Origin: Burkholderiaceae bacterium
Lineage (GTDB): Bacteria > Pseudomonadota > Gammaproteobacteria > Burkholderiales > Burkholderiaceae_C
Direction: 5' to 3'
Assembly: GCA_017999135.1 (NCBI GenBank)
Contig: JAGOBT010000003.1
Location: 1-27,901 of the forward strand
DNA length: 27,901 nucleotides
Shown here one piece after another: positions 1 through 7,349 of the stretch (position 1 is its first letter; each line of letters opens with the position of its first letter). Position numbers and translations under genes: made by a program. The notes beneath the pieces are model-generated. The model ran no database searches. It had not been told where the DNA came from and worked only from the letters and a program-made list of their open reading frames with translations.

Positions 1-1091
1 GTGCTGACCGGCGATGTCTCGGTCATGCCGTAGGCGATGGTCACTTCGGTCATGTGCATCTGCGCCTGCACCCGCTTCATCACCTCGATCGGGCAGGGTG
101 ATCCGGCCATGATGCCGGTGCGCAGGCTGCGGATGTCGAATTCGGCAAAGCGCGGGTGGTCCAGCTCGGCGATGAACATCGTGGGCACGCCGTACAGCGC
201 GGTGCAGCGTTCGTCCTGCACCGTCTGCAGCACGGCCAGCGGGTCGAAGGCCTCGGCCGGGTAGACCATGGTGGCGCCATGCGTCAGGCAGCCCAGGTTG
301 CCCATCACCATGCCGAAGCAGTGGTACAGCGGCACGGGGATGCACAGCCGGTCGTGTTCCGTCAGGCGGATGGCCTCGCCCACGAAGAAGCCGTTGTTCA
401 GGATGTTGCGGTGGGTGAGGGTGGCGCCCTTGGGGTGGCCGGTGGTGCCGCTGGTGAACTGGATGTTGATGGCGTCGGTGGCGCGCAGCGTGGGGCCGAT
501 CTCGGCCAGCCGGGCGCGGCTGGCGGCGGTGGCCAGGCCGGCGATGGCGTTGAAGTTCAGCATGCCCGGGGTGGCGGCCTCGCCCAGCCGCACCACCCAG
601 CGCAGCTGGGGCAGGGCGGCGGCCTGCAGCTGGCCGGGCGTGCTGGCGGCCAGCTCGGGTGCCAGGTCATGGACGATGGCGAGGTAGTCGCTGGTCTTCA
701 GCGCCGGGGCCAGCACCAGGGCGGTGCAGCCCACCTTGTTCAGGGCGTATTCCAGCTCGCTGCGGCGGTAGGCCGGGTTGACGTTGACCAGCACCAGGCC
801 GGCACGGGCGGTGGCCAGCTGGCTGAGCACCCATTCGGCGCAGTTGGGCGCCCAGATGCCGACCCGGTCGCCAGGCTGCAGGCCCATGGCCAGCAAGCCA
901 GCGGCCACGGCATCGGCCTGTTGCGCCAGCTGGCGCCAGGTCCAGCGCACGCCCTGGTGCGGCACCACCAGGGCCTCGCGGTCGCCGTGGCGGGCCACGG
1001 TGGCATCCAGCGCCTGGCCGATGGTGCAATCCTGCAGCGGCGGGGTGGTGGTGCCGCGGGCATGGGACAGGAGCAGGGGTGGGGTGGTCAT
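1..1091 (-). CDS. AMP-binding acyl-CoA synthetase, N-terminal part (cut by left window edge)
   Basis: This is the first 363 codons of an ANL-superfamily (AMP-dependent) synthetase, which activates a carboxylic acid to an acyl-adenylate and then an acyl-CoA, probably a fatty acid. The ATP-binding P-loop [10 protein letters not shown] lies at residues 213-222, and the adenylate motif [10 protein letters not shown] starts at residue 354. The N-terminus has the usual opening ('[19 protein letters not shown]') and a '[10 protein letters not shown]' block. The ATG at 1091 follows a GGAGA ribosome site at suitable spacing. The C-terminal hinge and lid domain lie outside the window. It runs in the same direction as the flagellar genes, after a gap of about 100 bp, and has no obvious functional link to them. 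Family call sure; exact substrate (medium- or long-chain fatty acid versus another acid) not resolved. Confidence 0.93.
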   Translation of the reverse strand, partial: MTTPPLLLSHARGTTTPPLQDCTIGQALDATVARHGDREALVVPHQGVRWTWRQLAQQADAVAAGLLAMGLQPGDRVGIWAPNCAEWVLSQLATARAGLVLVNVNPAYRRSELEYALNKVGCTALVLAPALKTSDYLAIVHDLAPELAASTPGQLQAAALPQLRWVVRLGEAATPGMLNFNAIAGLATAASRARLAEIGPTLRATDAINIQFTSGTTGHPKGATLTHRNILNNGFFVGEAIRLTEHDRLCIPVPLYHCFGMVMGNLGCLTHGATMVYPAEAFDPLAVLQTVQDERCTALYGVPTMFIAELDHPRFAEFDIRSLRTGIMAGSPCPIEVMKRVQAQMHMTEVTIAYGMTETSPVS

Positions 1092-1168
1092 GGCAGGGTG
1101 TCTCCGGCAGATGCGTTGTGCGCACTGTGCCGCAGACGGCGGCGCTTGCCACTTCGGACAGACACTGT

Positions 1169-1184
1169 GCCGGCGGCTGCCGGC
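1169..1184 (-). terminator. Weak hairpin after the pseudopilin gene
   Basis: GCCGGC at 1169-1174 and again at 1179-1184 (self-complementary, 4-nt loop) sits just downstream of the pseudopilin stop. There is no T-run, so it may be only a stabilising hairpin or chance. Confidence 0.25.
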
Positions 1185-1191
1185 GGATCGA

Positions 1192-1752
1192 TCAGAGTCC
1201 GGGCGGGCTGGCCGGGCAGGGCGGTGTGCCTGCCACGGCACCGGCCGGTGCGCAGACGCTGGCATGCCCCAGCGCGCTGAGCCGCACCTGCAGCTGCTGG
1301 CCTTCGGCCGACGCGAAGCGGGCCAAGCCATCGGTGCGCAGGCTGCCGCCCGTGCGGCCGTCGATGGTCATCGGGTTGGCCTGCAGCAGCTGCACGCCGG
1401 GCTGGGTGCTGCCGCGCACCAGCTTGATCAGTCCGCTGCCCGCGCCGCCCTGTGCCTGCCGGCAGTCACCCACCGGCCCGGTGCCGATGGCATAGCACCA
1501 GCTGCTGCCGGGCTGGAACACCAGGTGCACCGGCTGCGCCCGGCGCCCGGCCTCCTGCCGCGCCAGCGCGATGTCGGCGCGCAGGTGTTCCACGGCTGCC
1601 TGCAGGCGCTGCCGTGCGATCAGCGAGGCGTAGCTGGGCACCGCCATCGCCGCCAGCAGGCTGGTGATGGCCAGCGCGATGGCCAGCTCGAGCAGGGTGA
1701 ATCCGGCGGCTGAGGCGGCTCCAGCGGCGTGGGCGCGGCGTTGCAGGGCCAT
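1192..1752 (-). CDS. GspH/FimT-type minor pseudopilin (prepilin-like protein)
   Basis: A 186-residue protein with a class III prepilin leader: a short basic N-terminus, then G17 immediately before [20 protein letters not shown]. Prepilin peptidase (PilD) would cut after G17, leaving F18 as mature residue 1 and E22 as the conserved Glu5. The single hydrophobic N-terminal helix followed by a roughly 140-residue soluble domain with several cysteines fits the GspH/FimT family of minor pilins in type IV pili or type II secretion. The ATG at 1752 lies only 7 bp after the ycgR stop and has no clear ribosome site, so translational coupling is likely. A longer reading from 1899 would overlap ycgR and add an unrelated N-terminus, so I rejected it. 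It is alone here: no other pilus gene is in the window. Confidence 0.8.
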   Translation of the reverse strand: MALQRRAHAAGAASAAGFTLLELAIALAITSLLAAMAVPSYASLIARQRLQAAVEHLRADIALARQEAGRRAQPVHLVFQPGSSWCYAIGTGPVGDCRQAQGGAGSGLIKLVRGSTQPGVQLLQANPMTIDGRTGGSLRTDGLARFASAEGQQLQVRLSALGHASVCAPAGAVAGTPPCPASPPGL

Positions 1753-1759
1753 CGGCCAG

Positions 1760-2524
1760 TCAATCGAGGTTGAGCAGACGCCGGCGCTTCTGGGTCTGGT
1801 CGATGTAGCGCTGCAAGGTGCGCTGCACGCCGTTGTCGGGCCGCACCAGCTCGCAGCCCAGGCGCATGCCGGTGTTCTTGCCCTGCACGCTGGTGGCATG
1901 CTGGATGCGCAGCACCACCTCCAGCAGGGTGTCGGTGTCCAGGTCGAGCACCACGCCGCCCATCTCCAGCCCTGGGGGCAGCGGCGGCACGTTGTCGGGC
2001 AGCAGCAGGGCGCAGCCGCCGATGCTGAGGTCCAGGATGCGCAGCGCCAGCTGCATGTCGGGCAGGCTGGGGTGGCGCAGGCGGGCCACCGGCGCGCCGC
2101 GGTCCAGCGTGCGCACCCGGTAGGCAGACCGCCGCTGGAAGCGGTACACGCAGGCCGGCATGCGGGCCTGCAGCGCCGTGGCCCGCGGGCTGCGCACCAG
2201 CACCAGGTCGTGCAGGTCGAACTGCAGCTTGACCGAATCGAGGTAGGCCACCGCAGTCAACTCATTGCTTTCCACCAGGCCGGGCAGCTGCGGGTCCTGT
2301 GGTTCCACGTCGAAGGCGATGCGACCGCGGTCGGGGTCGACCGTCCACACCGTGGCACCCAGACCCGTGCCGCCAGGGGACGACAGCGCGACCGGCGTGC
2401 CGCCATCGCGCAGCTCGCGCAGCAGGGCCAGCACTTCGCGCGGGTGGCTGCTGCGGAACTGGGCGAACGGGTCGTCGTGCCCGTCGCTGTCGATCGGGGC
2501 CGGTTGCGTGTCGAGGAAGCTCAT
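1760..2524 (-). CDS. ycgR: Flagellar brake protein YcgR (PilZ domain, c-di-GMP receptor)
   Basis: A 254-residue two-domain protein. The N-terminal part (about 20-120) matches the YcgR/PilZN barrel, and the C-terminal part (about 125-250) is a PilZ domain. Both c-di-GMP signatures are intact: RxxxR at R132-R136 (in QRRSAYRV) and D165-x-S167-x-x-G170 (in DLSIGG). In enterobacteria, YcgR loaded with c-di-GMP contacts the flagellar motor (MotA/FliG) and slows swimming. Location directly after fliS-fliT supports a flagellar role. The ATG at 2524 has no strong ribosome site; the gap from the fliT stop is 26 bp, so it is probably cotranscribed with fliST from the promoter at 3391-3417. Confidence 0.9.
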   Translation of the reverse strand: MSFLDTQPAPIDSDGHDDPFAQFRSSHPREVLALLRELRDGGTPVALSSPGGTGLGATVWTVDPDRGRIAFDVEPQDPQLPGLVESNELTAVAYLDSVKLQFDLHDLVLVRSPRATALQARMPACVYRFQRRSAYRVRTLDRGAPVARLRHPSLPDMQLALRILDLSIGGCALLLPDNVPPLPPGLEMGGVVLDLDTDTLLEVVLRIQHATSVQGKNTGMRLGCELVRPDNGVQRTLQRYIDQTQKRRRLLNLD

Positions 2525-2550
2525 GGCTGAGGCGGCCAGGCGTGCCCGTG

Positions 2551-2850
2551 TCAGTGCAAGGTCTTGTTGCGACCGGTCATGATCTGGTCCAGGTCTTCCA
2601 GCCAGGGCTCTGCCAGGTGGCGGATCTCGGCGTCGTTGACCAGCACGCGCTTCATGATGCGTGACTTCAGCTGGTGCTCGTCGGTGCTGAGCGCCGCGCC
2701 GCGGGCCGCGTTCTTCAGCTGGCTGATGAGCAGCACGCAGGCGCCTTCGAGCTTGATCACGTGGTCCCAGTTGCCGGCGCGTGCGGCATCCAGCATGTCG
2801 GCGCTGGCCTTCTCGATGGCTTCGTAGTAACTGATCAGACTGCTGTTCAT
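2551..2850 (-). CDS. fliT: Flagellar export chaperone FliT
   Basis: A 99-residue, mostly helical small protein opening with MNSSLISYYEAIEKASADML and ending in a helix with 'IRHLAEPWLEDLDQIM', which is FliT-like. FliT holds the cap protein FliD in the cytoplasm and delivers it to the export gate; in enterobacteria it also binds FlhDC and inhibits it. Size matches the family (about 100-120 aa). It follows fliS by 52 bp and precedes ycgR by 26 bp, so fliS-fliT-ycgR look like one transcription unit. FliT sequences are weakly conserved, so much of the certainty comes from position. Confidence 0.85.
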   Translation of the reverse strand: MNSSLISYYEAIEKASADMLDAARAGNWDHVIKLEGACVLLISQLKNAARGAALSTDEHQLKSRIMKRVLVNDAEIRHLAEPWLEDLDQIMTGRNKTLH

Positions 2851-2902
2851 GGAGGGGCTCGCTGGTGGGGCGCGCGTGGGCGTCGTGGTCAGGTCCGGCG
2901 GT

Positions 2903-3340
2903 TCAGCTCTTGACCGGGTGGTTCACCCGGTCACCGATCGCCTGCCAGGCGTCGCGCAGCGGCGTCACCAGGCGCAGGCACTCGTCCAGCGCAGCCTCGT
3001 CGCTGTTCAGGTTCGCCTGGATCAGGCGCAGACAGACGTAGGCATACAGGTCGGACAGGTCGGCCGCGAGCTTGCCGCCGGCCTTGAGATCGAGGGCCGA
3101 CTTCAAGCCCTCGTCGATGATGCGCACGGCATGGCCGATGGCCTGGCCCTTGCCGGCGATGTCGCCATGGCGCATGGCGCCCTTGGCACGGTGCACGGCG
3201 GCCATGAAGCCGTCGAACAGCAGCGCCACCAGGCCGTGCGCCGAGGCGCCCGAGACCATGGTCTGCACGCCCACCTGGTGGTAGGCCCCGGCGAACTGCC
3301 GTGCCTGCGGGTTGGAACTGCTGTGGGGTGCGCTGAACAT
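2903..3340 (-). CDS. fliS: Flagellin export chaperone FliS
   Basis: A 145-residue protein starting MFSAPHSSSNPQARQFAGAY. It has the FliS features 'YHQVGVQTMVSGASAHGLVALLFDG' in the first third, followed by helical segments and a C-terminal 'LRDAWQAIGDRV'. FliS caps the disordered C-terminal helix of newly made flagellin and prevents premature filament assembly. The reading frame remains open upstream to 3511, but the added residues are unlike FliS and run through the promoter and the long palindrome, so the ATG at 3340 is preferred. A sigma-28 promoter lies 51 bp upstream. Three flagellin genes nearby supply its clients. Confidence 0.93.
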   Translation of the reverse strand: MFSAPHSSSNPQARQFAGAYHQVGVQTMVSGASAHGLVALLFDGFMAAVHRAKGAMRHGDIAGKGQAIGHAVRIIDEGLKSALDLKAGGKLAADLSDLYAYVCLRLIQANLNSDEAALDECLRLVTPLRDAWQAIGDRVNHPVKS

Positions 3341-3390
3341 GGGAAGCCTGGCGTCGTGGGTGGCGGTCAGTGGCGGCGTTGTTGAGGGAT

Positions 3391-3417
3391 TTATCGGACC
3401 GTCGCCGCCAGACTTGA
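3391..3417 (-). promoter_or_regulatory. Sigma-28 (FliA) promoter of fliS-fliT-ycgR
   Basis: Reading the minus strand: -35 TCAA (3417-3414), 15-bp spacer, -10 TCCGATAA (3398-3391). The known FliA consensus is TAAA-N15-GCCGATAA. Seven of eight -10 bases match. The same TCAA form recurs in the other FliA sites of this window. Expected transcript start is about 44 nt before fliS. Confidence 0.85.
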
Positions 3418-3490
3418 GTGGCGCAGATCCCCGAGAAAGCCCCCGGTTGTTGCAAGCTGCGTCGGTGGCTGGCGCGGCCCGGCACCAAGC

Positions 3491-3531
3491 GCCGCGGGCC
3501 GGCCAGCGCACTGCGCTGGCCGGCCCGCGGC
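3491..3531 (-). terminator. 20-bp perfect-stem hairpin directly after fliD
   Basis: Bases 3491-3510 are the exact reverse complement of 3512-3531, with a single C in the centre. The stem is almost entirely G/C and starts 14 bp after the fliD stop. No T-run follows on the minus strand, so it may act as an RNA-stabilising end or a Rho-assisted terminator rather than a classical intrinsic terminator. Confidence 0.6.
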
Positions 3532-3545
3532 AAGGGCAACCCGGA

Positions 3546-5012
3546 TCAGTTGCTGCTGTTGTTCATCTGGGCGATCTGCTGCGTCATGTAGCTGCTGAGG
3601 TTGGTCAGCGAGGCCATCTTGGTGTCCAGCGCCGAGTACTGCGCCTGCAGGCGGGCGCGGGTCTTCTCCAGCTTCAGCTCCATCGTGTCCTGGTCCTTGG
3701 CATTGCGGTCCACGCTGGCCCGCAGGCTGGCGCTGCGGCTCTCGAACACGCCGCTGCTGCCCAGTGCGGCATCGGCCAGGTTCTTGAAGCGCCGCACGAA
3801 GCCCATCTCGGCGCTGGTGCTGCCGTCACCCGCCATCAGCTTCTTCAGCTCGCCCAGGTTGCCCAGGGCGTTGTCGAGCTTGGTGGCGTTGGTCTCCAGC
3901 GTGCCGTCGCTCTTGATGGCCAGGCCAATGTCCGACAGGCGCGACCAGGTGGCCGAGGCGGTGCTGCCCTGGTTCAGCACCGCGCGCAGCTGGCTCTGCA
4001 GCGACAGGGTGGACTGGTCGCCCTGCAGCGTGCCGGCGTTCTTGCTGTCGGCGTTGTAGGCGGTCTGGGTGCGGATGAAGCTGGCCAGGGTGTTGAACGC
4101 GGACACGAAGTCGGTGATGGCCGTCTTGACCGACGTGGTGTCGGTGGCCACGCTGACCTCCACGTCGCCAGCGGTGGGCTTGACCAGGTTCAGCGTGAGC
4201 CCGTCGACCACGTCGGTCAGCGTGTTGCTGGCCGAACTGAGCGGGATGCCGTTGACCGTGAGCTCGGCGTTGGCCGCCGACATGGTGCGCGCCATCGGCG
4301 AGCTGGCGGCACTGGCGTCGAAGCCCAGGGCCGACAGGCCGCTGGCGTCGTCGCCATCGGGCGCCGCTTCGGCCACGCTGACACGGAAGCCGTTCTCGCT
4401 GCCGGTGGCCGCCGAGCGCAGGCTCAGCCGGGTGCCCGATGCGTCGGTCACCAGGCTGGCCGTGACGCCGGCCCCGGCGCTGTTGATCTTGTCGCGGATC
4501 GCCGACAGGCTGGTCTCGCCGTCGGCGATGTCGATCGTCACCGCGCTGCTGCCGGCCTTGGCGGTGAAGTCTGCCGCCGGGTCGCCAGCGCCCCAGCTGC
4601 CCAGCTCGATGGTCAGCGTGCCGGCGCTCAGCGTGCTGGTGGCCGCGGGCAGGGTGGTGCTGGTCACGGTCTGGCCCACGGCCAGGCGGCTGACGTTGAC
4701 GGCATAGCTGCCGGCCACCGCATTGGTGCCGGTGGACACCTTGACCGCGGCAGTATCGGCCGATGTGGCGGTGGTGCCCGACCACAGCGTGGGCGCGGTC
4801 AGTGCATTGGCCTTGTCACGCAGCGTGGAGAAGTGGCCCTGCAGCTGCGACACGGTCGACAGCTTGGTGTTGAGCGTGGAGGCGGCGGTCTGCAGCAGGT
4901 CCAGCGGCCGCTGCTCCACCGCCATGAGCCGGTCGAGGATGCCGGCGACGTCCAGCCCGCTGCCCAAGCCGGTGGAGGTGATGCTGCCGACGCCGGAAAC
5001 GGATGTGGCCAT
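3546..5012 (-). CDS. fliD: Flagellar filament cap protein FliD (HAP2)
   Basis: A 488-residue protein with both FliD ends. The N-terminus, 'SITSTGLGSGLDVAGILDRLM', is the family signature; the C-terminal coiled-coil ends 'LTNLSSYMTQQIAQMNNSSN'. The middle is the variable, Ser/Thr/Ala-rich D2-D3 part. FliD forms the cap at the tip of the growing filament and helps each exported flagellin fold into place. The ATG at 5012 has a GAAGGAG ribosome site 10 nt upstream. The frame is open to 5156, but that extension crosses the promoter. fliD has its own sigma-28 promoter (5039-5065) and ends at the long hairpin, so it looks monocistronic. Length agrees with other betaproteobacterial FliD proteins. Confidence 0.95.
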   Translation of the reverse strand: MATSVSGVGSITSTGLGSGLDVAGILDRLMAVEQRPLDLLQTAASTLNTKLSTVSQLQGHFSTLRDKANALTAPTLWSGTTATSADTAAVKVSTGTNAVAGSYAVNVSRLAVGQTVTSTTLPAATSTLSAGTLTIELGSWGAGDPAADFTAKAGSSAVTIDIADGETSLSAIRDKINSAGAGVTASLVTDASGTRLSLRSAATGSENGFRVSVAEAAPDGDDASGLSALGFDASAASSPMARTMSAANAELTVNGIPLSSASNTLTDVVDGLTLNLVKPTAGDVEVSVATDTTSVKTAITDFVSAFNTLASFIRTQTAYNADSKNAGTLQGDQSTLSLQSQLRAVLNQGSTASATWSRLSDIGLAIKSDGTLETNATKLDNALGNLGELKKLMAGDGSTSAEMGFVRRFKNLADAALGSSGVFESRSASLRASVDRNAKDQDTMELKLEKTRARLQAQYSALDTKMASLTNLSSYMTQQIAQMNNSSN

Positions 5013-5038
5013 GGTGGGGGTGCTCCTTCGCAACCGTT

Positions 5039-5065
5039 GTTTCGGCCTGCGGCGCCGGCACTTGA
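5039..5065 (-). promoter_or_regulatory. Sigma-28 (FliA) promoter of fliD
   Basis: Minus strand: -35 TCAA (5065-5062), exactly 15 bp, -10 GCCGAAAC (5046-5039; 6 of 8 match). The transcript would start about 20 nt before the fliD ATG. The element sits inside an inverted repeat (5043-5076). Confidence 0.7.
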
Positions 5066-5076
5066 GCCGCAGGCCG
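5043..5076. repeat. Inverted repeat spanning the fliD promoter
   Basis: CGGCCTGCGGC (5043-5053) is the exact reverse complement of 5066-5076, an 11-bp stem. The 12-bp loop carries the -35 TCAA and the left arm overlaps the -10 box. It could be an operator-like site, or part of the termination region behind fliC (5188-6054). Confidence 0.6.
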
Positions 5077-5087
5077 CGCCAATGACA

Positions 5088-5110
5088 ACGGCCCGGGGAT
5101 GCCGGGCCGT
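5088..5110 (-). terminator. Hairpin downstream of the first flagellin gene (distal)
   Basis: ACGGCCCGG (5088-5096) pairs with 5102-5110 over a 5-nt loop. On the minus strand it is followed by a short T-rich tail (TTGTCATT). It probably backs up the hairpin at 5154-5180. Confidence 0.5.
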
Positions 5111-5153
5111 GCTGTCCACCCACGGCCTCGCAGAGCTCGGCCGCTTCGCCAGG

Positions 5154-5180
5154 CACGGACAGTCCTCAGGACTGTCCGTG
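5154..5180 (-). terminator. Hairpin directly after the first flagellin gene
   Basis: CACGGACAGTCC (5154-5165) pairs perfectly with 5169-5180 over a TCA loop, 7 bp after the fliC stop. The 12-bp stem is strong but no T-run follows. Confidence 0.6.
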
Positions 5181-5187
5181 TCCGGGC

Positions 5188-6054
5188 TCAGCCTTGCAGC
5201 AGCCGCAGCACCTGCTGCGGCAGCTGGTTGGCCTGGGCCACCATCGCGTTGCCGGCCTGCTGCAGGATCTGTGCGCGGCTCATGTTGGCGGTTTCCGCAG
5301 CGAAGTCGGCGTCCATGATGCGGGACTTGGCCGCGCTCTGGTTCTCCACCGACACCTGCAGGTTGGCGATCACCGATTCAAAGCGTGACTGCGACGCACC
5401 CAGCGTGGCGCGCTCGGCGTTGACGGTGTCCAGCGCGTTGTCGATGTTGTCGATCACCACGTGGATCGTGGCCACGTCGGCGGTGTTGTCGATCACTGCG
5501 CGCCCGGCGCCGGTGTTGTCGGTGCCCGCCACTGCCGTGATGGTGGCATCGGACGTCAGGTCGATGGTGGTGATGTCGATGGTGTCGTCGGCCGTGGTGT
5601 TGGCGCCCACCTGGAACTGCATGGCGCCGGCTTCAACGCCCAGCACATGCTTGCCGTTGAACGTGGTGGCACCCAGCACCCGCTGCACTTCCTTGGCCAG
5701 TTCGCCGAACTCCTTGTCCAGCGAATCCTTGTCGCTGGCCGAGTTGGTGGCGTTGGCCGACTGCACCGCCAGCTCACGCATGCGTTGCAGCGCGTCGGCC
5801 ACCTTGCCCAGCGATCCTTCGCTGGTCTGCGCCATCGAGATGCCGTCGTTGGCATTGCGCACGGCGGCGTTCATGCCACGCACCTGGGCGTTCATGCGTT
5901 CGGCGATCGCCAGGCCGGCGGCATCGTCCTTGGCTGAATTCACGCGCAGGCCCGACGAGAGCCGTTGCATCGATGTCGCCAGGGAACCCTGCGACGTGTT
6001 CAGGCTGCGCTGTGCGTTCAGCGAAGCGATGTTCGTGTTGATCGTCTGGGGCAT
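5188..6054 (-). CDS. fliC: Flagellin (copy nearest fliD)
   Basis: A 288-residue flagellin consisting almost only of the D0/D1 helices. The N-terminal half has [18 protein letters not shown] and '[20 protein letters not shown]'; the C-terminal half has '[20 protein letters not shown]' and ends 'VLRLLQG'. Only a short segment (about 135-195) replaces the D2/D3 domains of enterobacterial flagellin. It polymerises into the filament after export through the flagellar type III apparatus. The ATG at 6054 sits 8 nt after AGGAG; a GTG at 6063 is too close to that site to be the start. It differs from its two neighbours in having an ATG start, an extra C-terminal Gly, 'DADFAAETANM' rather than 'DTDFAVET', and no complete sigma-28 site upstream. 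Confidence 0.96.
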   Translation of the reverse strand: MPQTINTNIASLNAQRSLNTSQGSLATSMQRLSSGLRVNSAKDDAAGLAIAERMNAQVRGMNAAVRNANDGISMAQTSEGSLGKVADALQRMRELAVQSANATNSASDKDSLDKEFGELAKEVQRVLGATTFNGKHVLGVEAGAMQFQVGANTTADDTIDITTIDLTSDATITAVAGTDNTGAGRAVIDNTADVATIHVVIDNIDNALDTVNAERATLGASQSRFESVIANLQVSVENQSAAKSRIMDADFAAETANMSRAQILQQAGNAMVAQANQLPQQVLRLLQG

Positions 6055-6079
6055 GTGGGCCACTCCTGGTGGTGTCGCC

Positions 6080-6087
6080 GGATCGGC
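6080..6087 (-). promoter_or_regulatory. Partial sigma-28 -10-like box before the first flagellin
   Basis: Minus-strand GCCGATCC resembles the FliA -10 (6 of 8), but the position 15 bp upstream reads TGGG, not TCAA/TAAA. It may be a weak or decayed promoter, or chance. Confidence 0.25.
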
Positions 6088-6186
6088 GTCTCAAGCGTTG
6101 GGCCCATTGTGAAAAAACCGCCGCTGTCCGAATCCTCGAAATGAGCATCGAAGCCCCGACTGTTCGCAACCGGGCACCAGAAGTGG

Positions 6187-6223
6187 CACAGGCCCTGCCG
6201 GTGGTTTGCCGGCAGGGCCTGTG
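6187..6223 (-). terminator. 15-bp perfect-stem hairpin after the second flagellin gene
   Basis: 6187-6201 is the exact reverse complement of 6209-6223, with a 7-nt loop, 27 bp after the fliC stop at 6251. There is no immediate T-run on the minus strand; a run of six T's occurs about 70 bp further (6111-6116). Confidence 0.6.
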
Positions 6224-6250
6224 GCGCGCGCTGTGCGCGGCTTGTCCGGT

Positions 6251-7114
6251 TTACCGTAGCAACTGCAGCACCTGCTCGGGCAGCTGGTTGGCCTGCGCCA
6301 CCATCGCGTTGCCGGCCTGCTGCAGGATCTGCGCACGGCTCAGGTTCGACGTCTCGACAGCGAAGTCGGTGTCGATGATGCGGCTGCGTGCAGCGCTCTG
6401 GTTCTCGATCGAGATCTGCAGGTTGGACACCACCGCGTCGAAGCGCGACTGCGACGCACCGAGCGTGGCGCGCTCGCTGTTGATCGTGTCCAGTGCGGTG
6501 TCGATGTTGTCGATCACGTCCTGGATGGTGCTGGCATCGGCGGTGTTGTCGATCACCGCCCGGCTGCCGCCGGCGTTGTCGGTGCCGGCCACCGCCGTGA
6601 TGTCGGCGTTGGTCGTCATGTTGGTGGTGGTGATGGCGATGCTGTCGTTGCTGCCGGTGTTGGCCCCCACCTGGAAGGTCTGCGTGCCGGCATCGCCACC
6701 CAGCACGGCCAGGCCATTGAAGGTGGTGCCGCCCAGCACACGCTGGATCTCCTTGGCCAGCTCGCCGAACTCCTTGTCCAGCGAATCCTTGTCGCTGTCG
6801 GAGTTGGTGGCGTTGGCGGCCTGCACGGCCAGCTCTCGCATGCGCTGCAGCGAGTCCGACACCTTGCCCAGCGCGCCCTCGGCGGTCTGGGCCAGCGAGA
6901 TGCCGTCGTTGGCGTTGCGTGCCGCGACATTCATGCCGCGGATCTGCGCGGTCATGCGCTCGGCAATGGCCATGCCGGCCGCGTCGTCCTTGGCGGAATT
7001 GACGCGCATGCCCGATGACAGGCGCTGCATCGAGCTGGCCAGGGATGACTGCGATCCGGCCAGGTTGCGCTGCGCATTGAGCGCGATGATGTTGGTGTTG
7101 ATGGTCTGCGGCAC
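6251..7114 (-). CDS. fliC: Flagellin (middle copy)
   Basis: A 287-residue flagellin, clearly a paralogue of the genes on both sides: shared PQTINTN start, '[20 protein letters not shown]', '[20 protein letters not shown]', 'FQVGANT', and the C-terminal '[20 protein letters not shown]'. Differences cluster in the short central region (about 135-180) that would face outward in the filament, for example '[20 protein letters not shown]'. The start is a GTG at 7114, preceded by AAGGA at good spacing; no in-frame ATG gives the required N-terminus. A sigma-28 promoter lies about 80 bp upstream (7194-7220). Together the three genes would give a multi-flagellin filament. Confidence 0.96.
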   Translation of the reverse strand: MPQTINTNIIALNAQRNLAGSQSSLASSMQRLSSGMRVNSAKDDAAGMAIAERMTAQIRGMNVAARNANDGISLAQTAEGALGKVSDSLQRMRELAVQAANATNSDSDKDSLDKEFGELAKEIQRVLGGTTFNGLAVLGGDAGTQTFQVGANTGSNDSIAITTTNMTTNADITAVAGTDNAGGSRAVIDNTADASTIQDVIDNIDTALDTINSERATLGASQSRFDAVVSNLQISIENQSAARSRIIDTDFAVETSNLSRAQILQQAGNAMVAQANQLPEQVLQLLR

Positions 7115-7193
7115 GAACTTGTCCTTCGCTCGGATGGACCCCAGCAGGTGTCTCCTGCGGCGGGTCGGCAGAGTGGGTCGACTGCTTCAGGTC

Positions 7194-7220
7194 TTATCGG
7201 TCGATGGCCGGCGGGCTTGA
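7194..7220 (-). promoter_or_regulatory. Sigma-28 (FliA) promoter of the middle flagellin gene
   Basis: Minus strand: -35 TCAA (7220-7217), exactly 15 bp, -10 ACCGATAA (7201-7194; 7 of 8). The predicted leader is about 73 nt. Confidence 0.82.
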
Positions 7221-7242
7221 TGGTGTTGCATGCCGCCGCGTG

Positions 7243-7280
7243 AAAAAAACAACGCGCCGTCCTGGGCGGGATCGGCGCGT
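7243..7280 (-). terminator. Intrinsic terminator of the third flagellin gene
   Basis: On the minus strand ACGCGCC (7280-7274) pairs with GGCGCGT (7258-7252) over a 15-nt loop, and is followed by a T-run (complement of the A-run 7243-7249). It is the only flagellin terminator here with a classical T-tract. Confidence 0.8.
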
Positions 7281-7349
7281 CGTCAGTCGGGTGGTGCGCG
7301 TGCCTGAATGCCACCACCGTGGCGCTCGCTCGGCGCAGCCGTCAGGAGG

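Noticed and set aside
156..1280. Plus-strand open frame opposite the acyl-CoA synthetase
   Set aside because: Shadow of the synthetase, whose P-loop and adenylate motifs are unmistakable on the minus strand.
3312..5318. 668-codon open frame on the plus strand, antisense to fliS promoter, fliD and part of fliC
   Set aside because: It is the GC-rich shadow of fliD. The protein is composed of repetitive Gly/Ala/His/Arg/Gln without any family feature, and no ribosome site precedes it.
6168..6185. Possible sigma-54 promoter before the first flagellin (TGGTGC..TTGC on the minus strand)
   Set aside because: The GG-to-GC spacing is 9, not the required 10, and the consensus match is otherwise weak.
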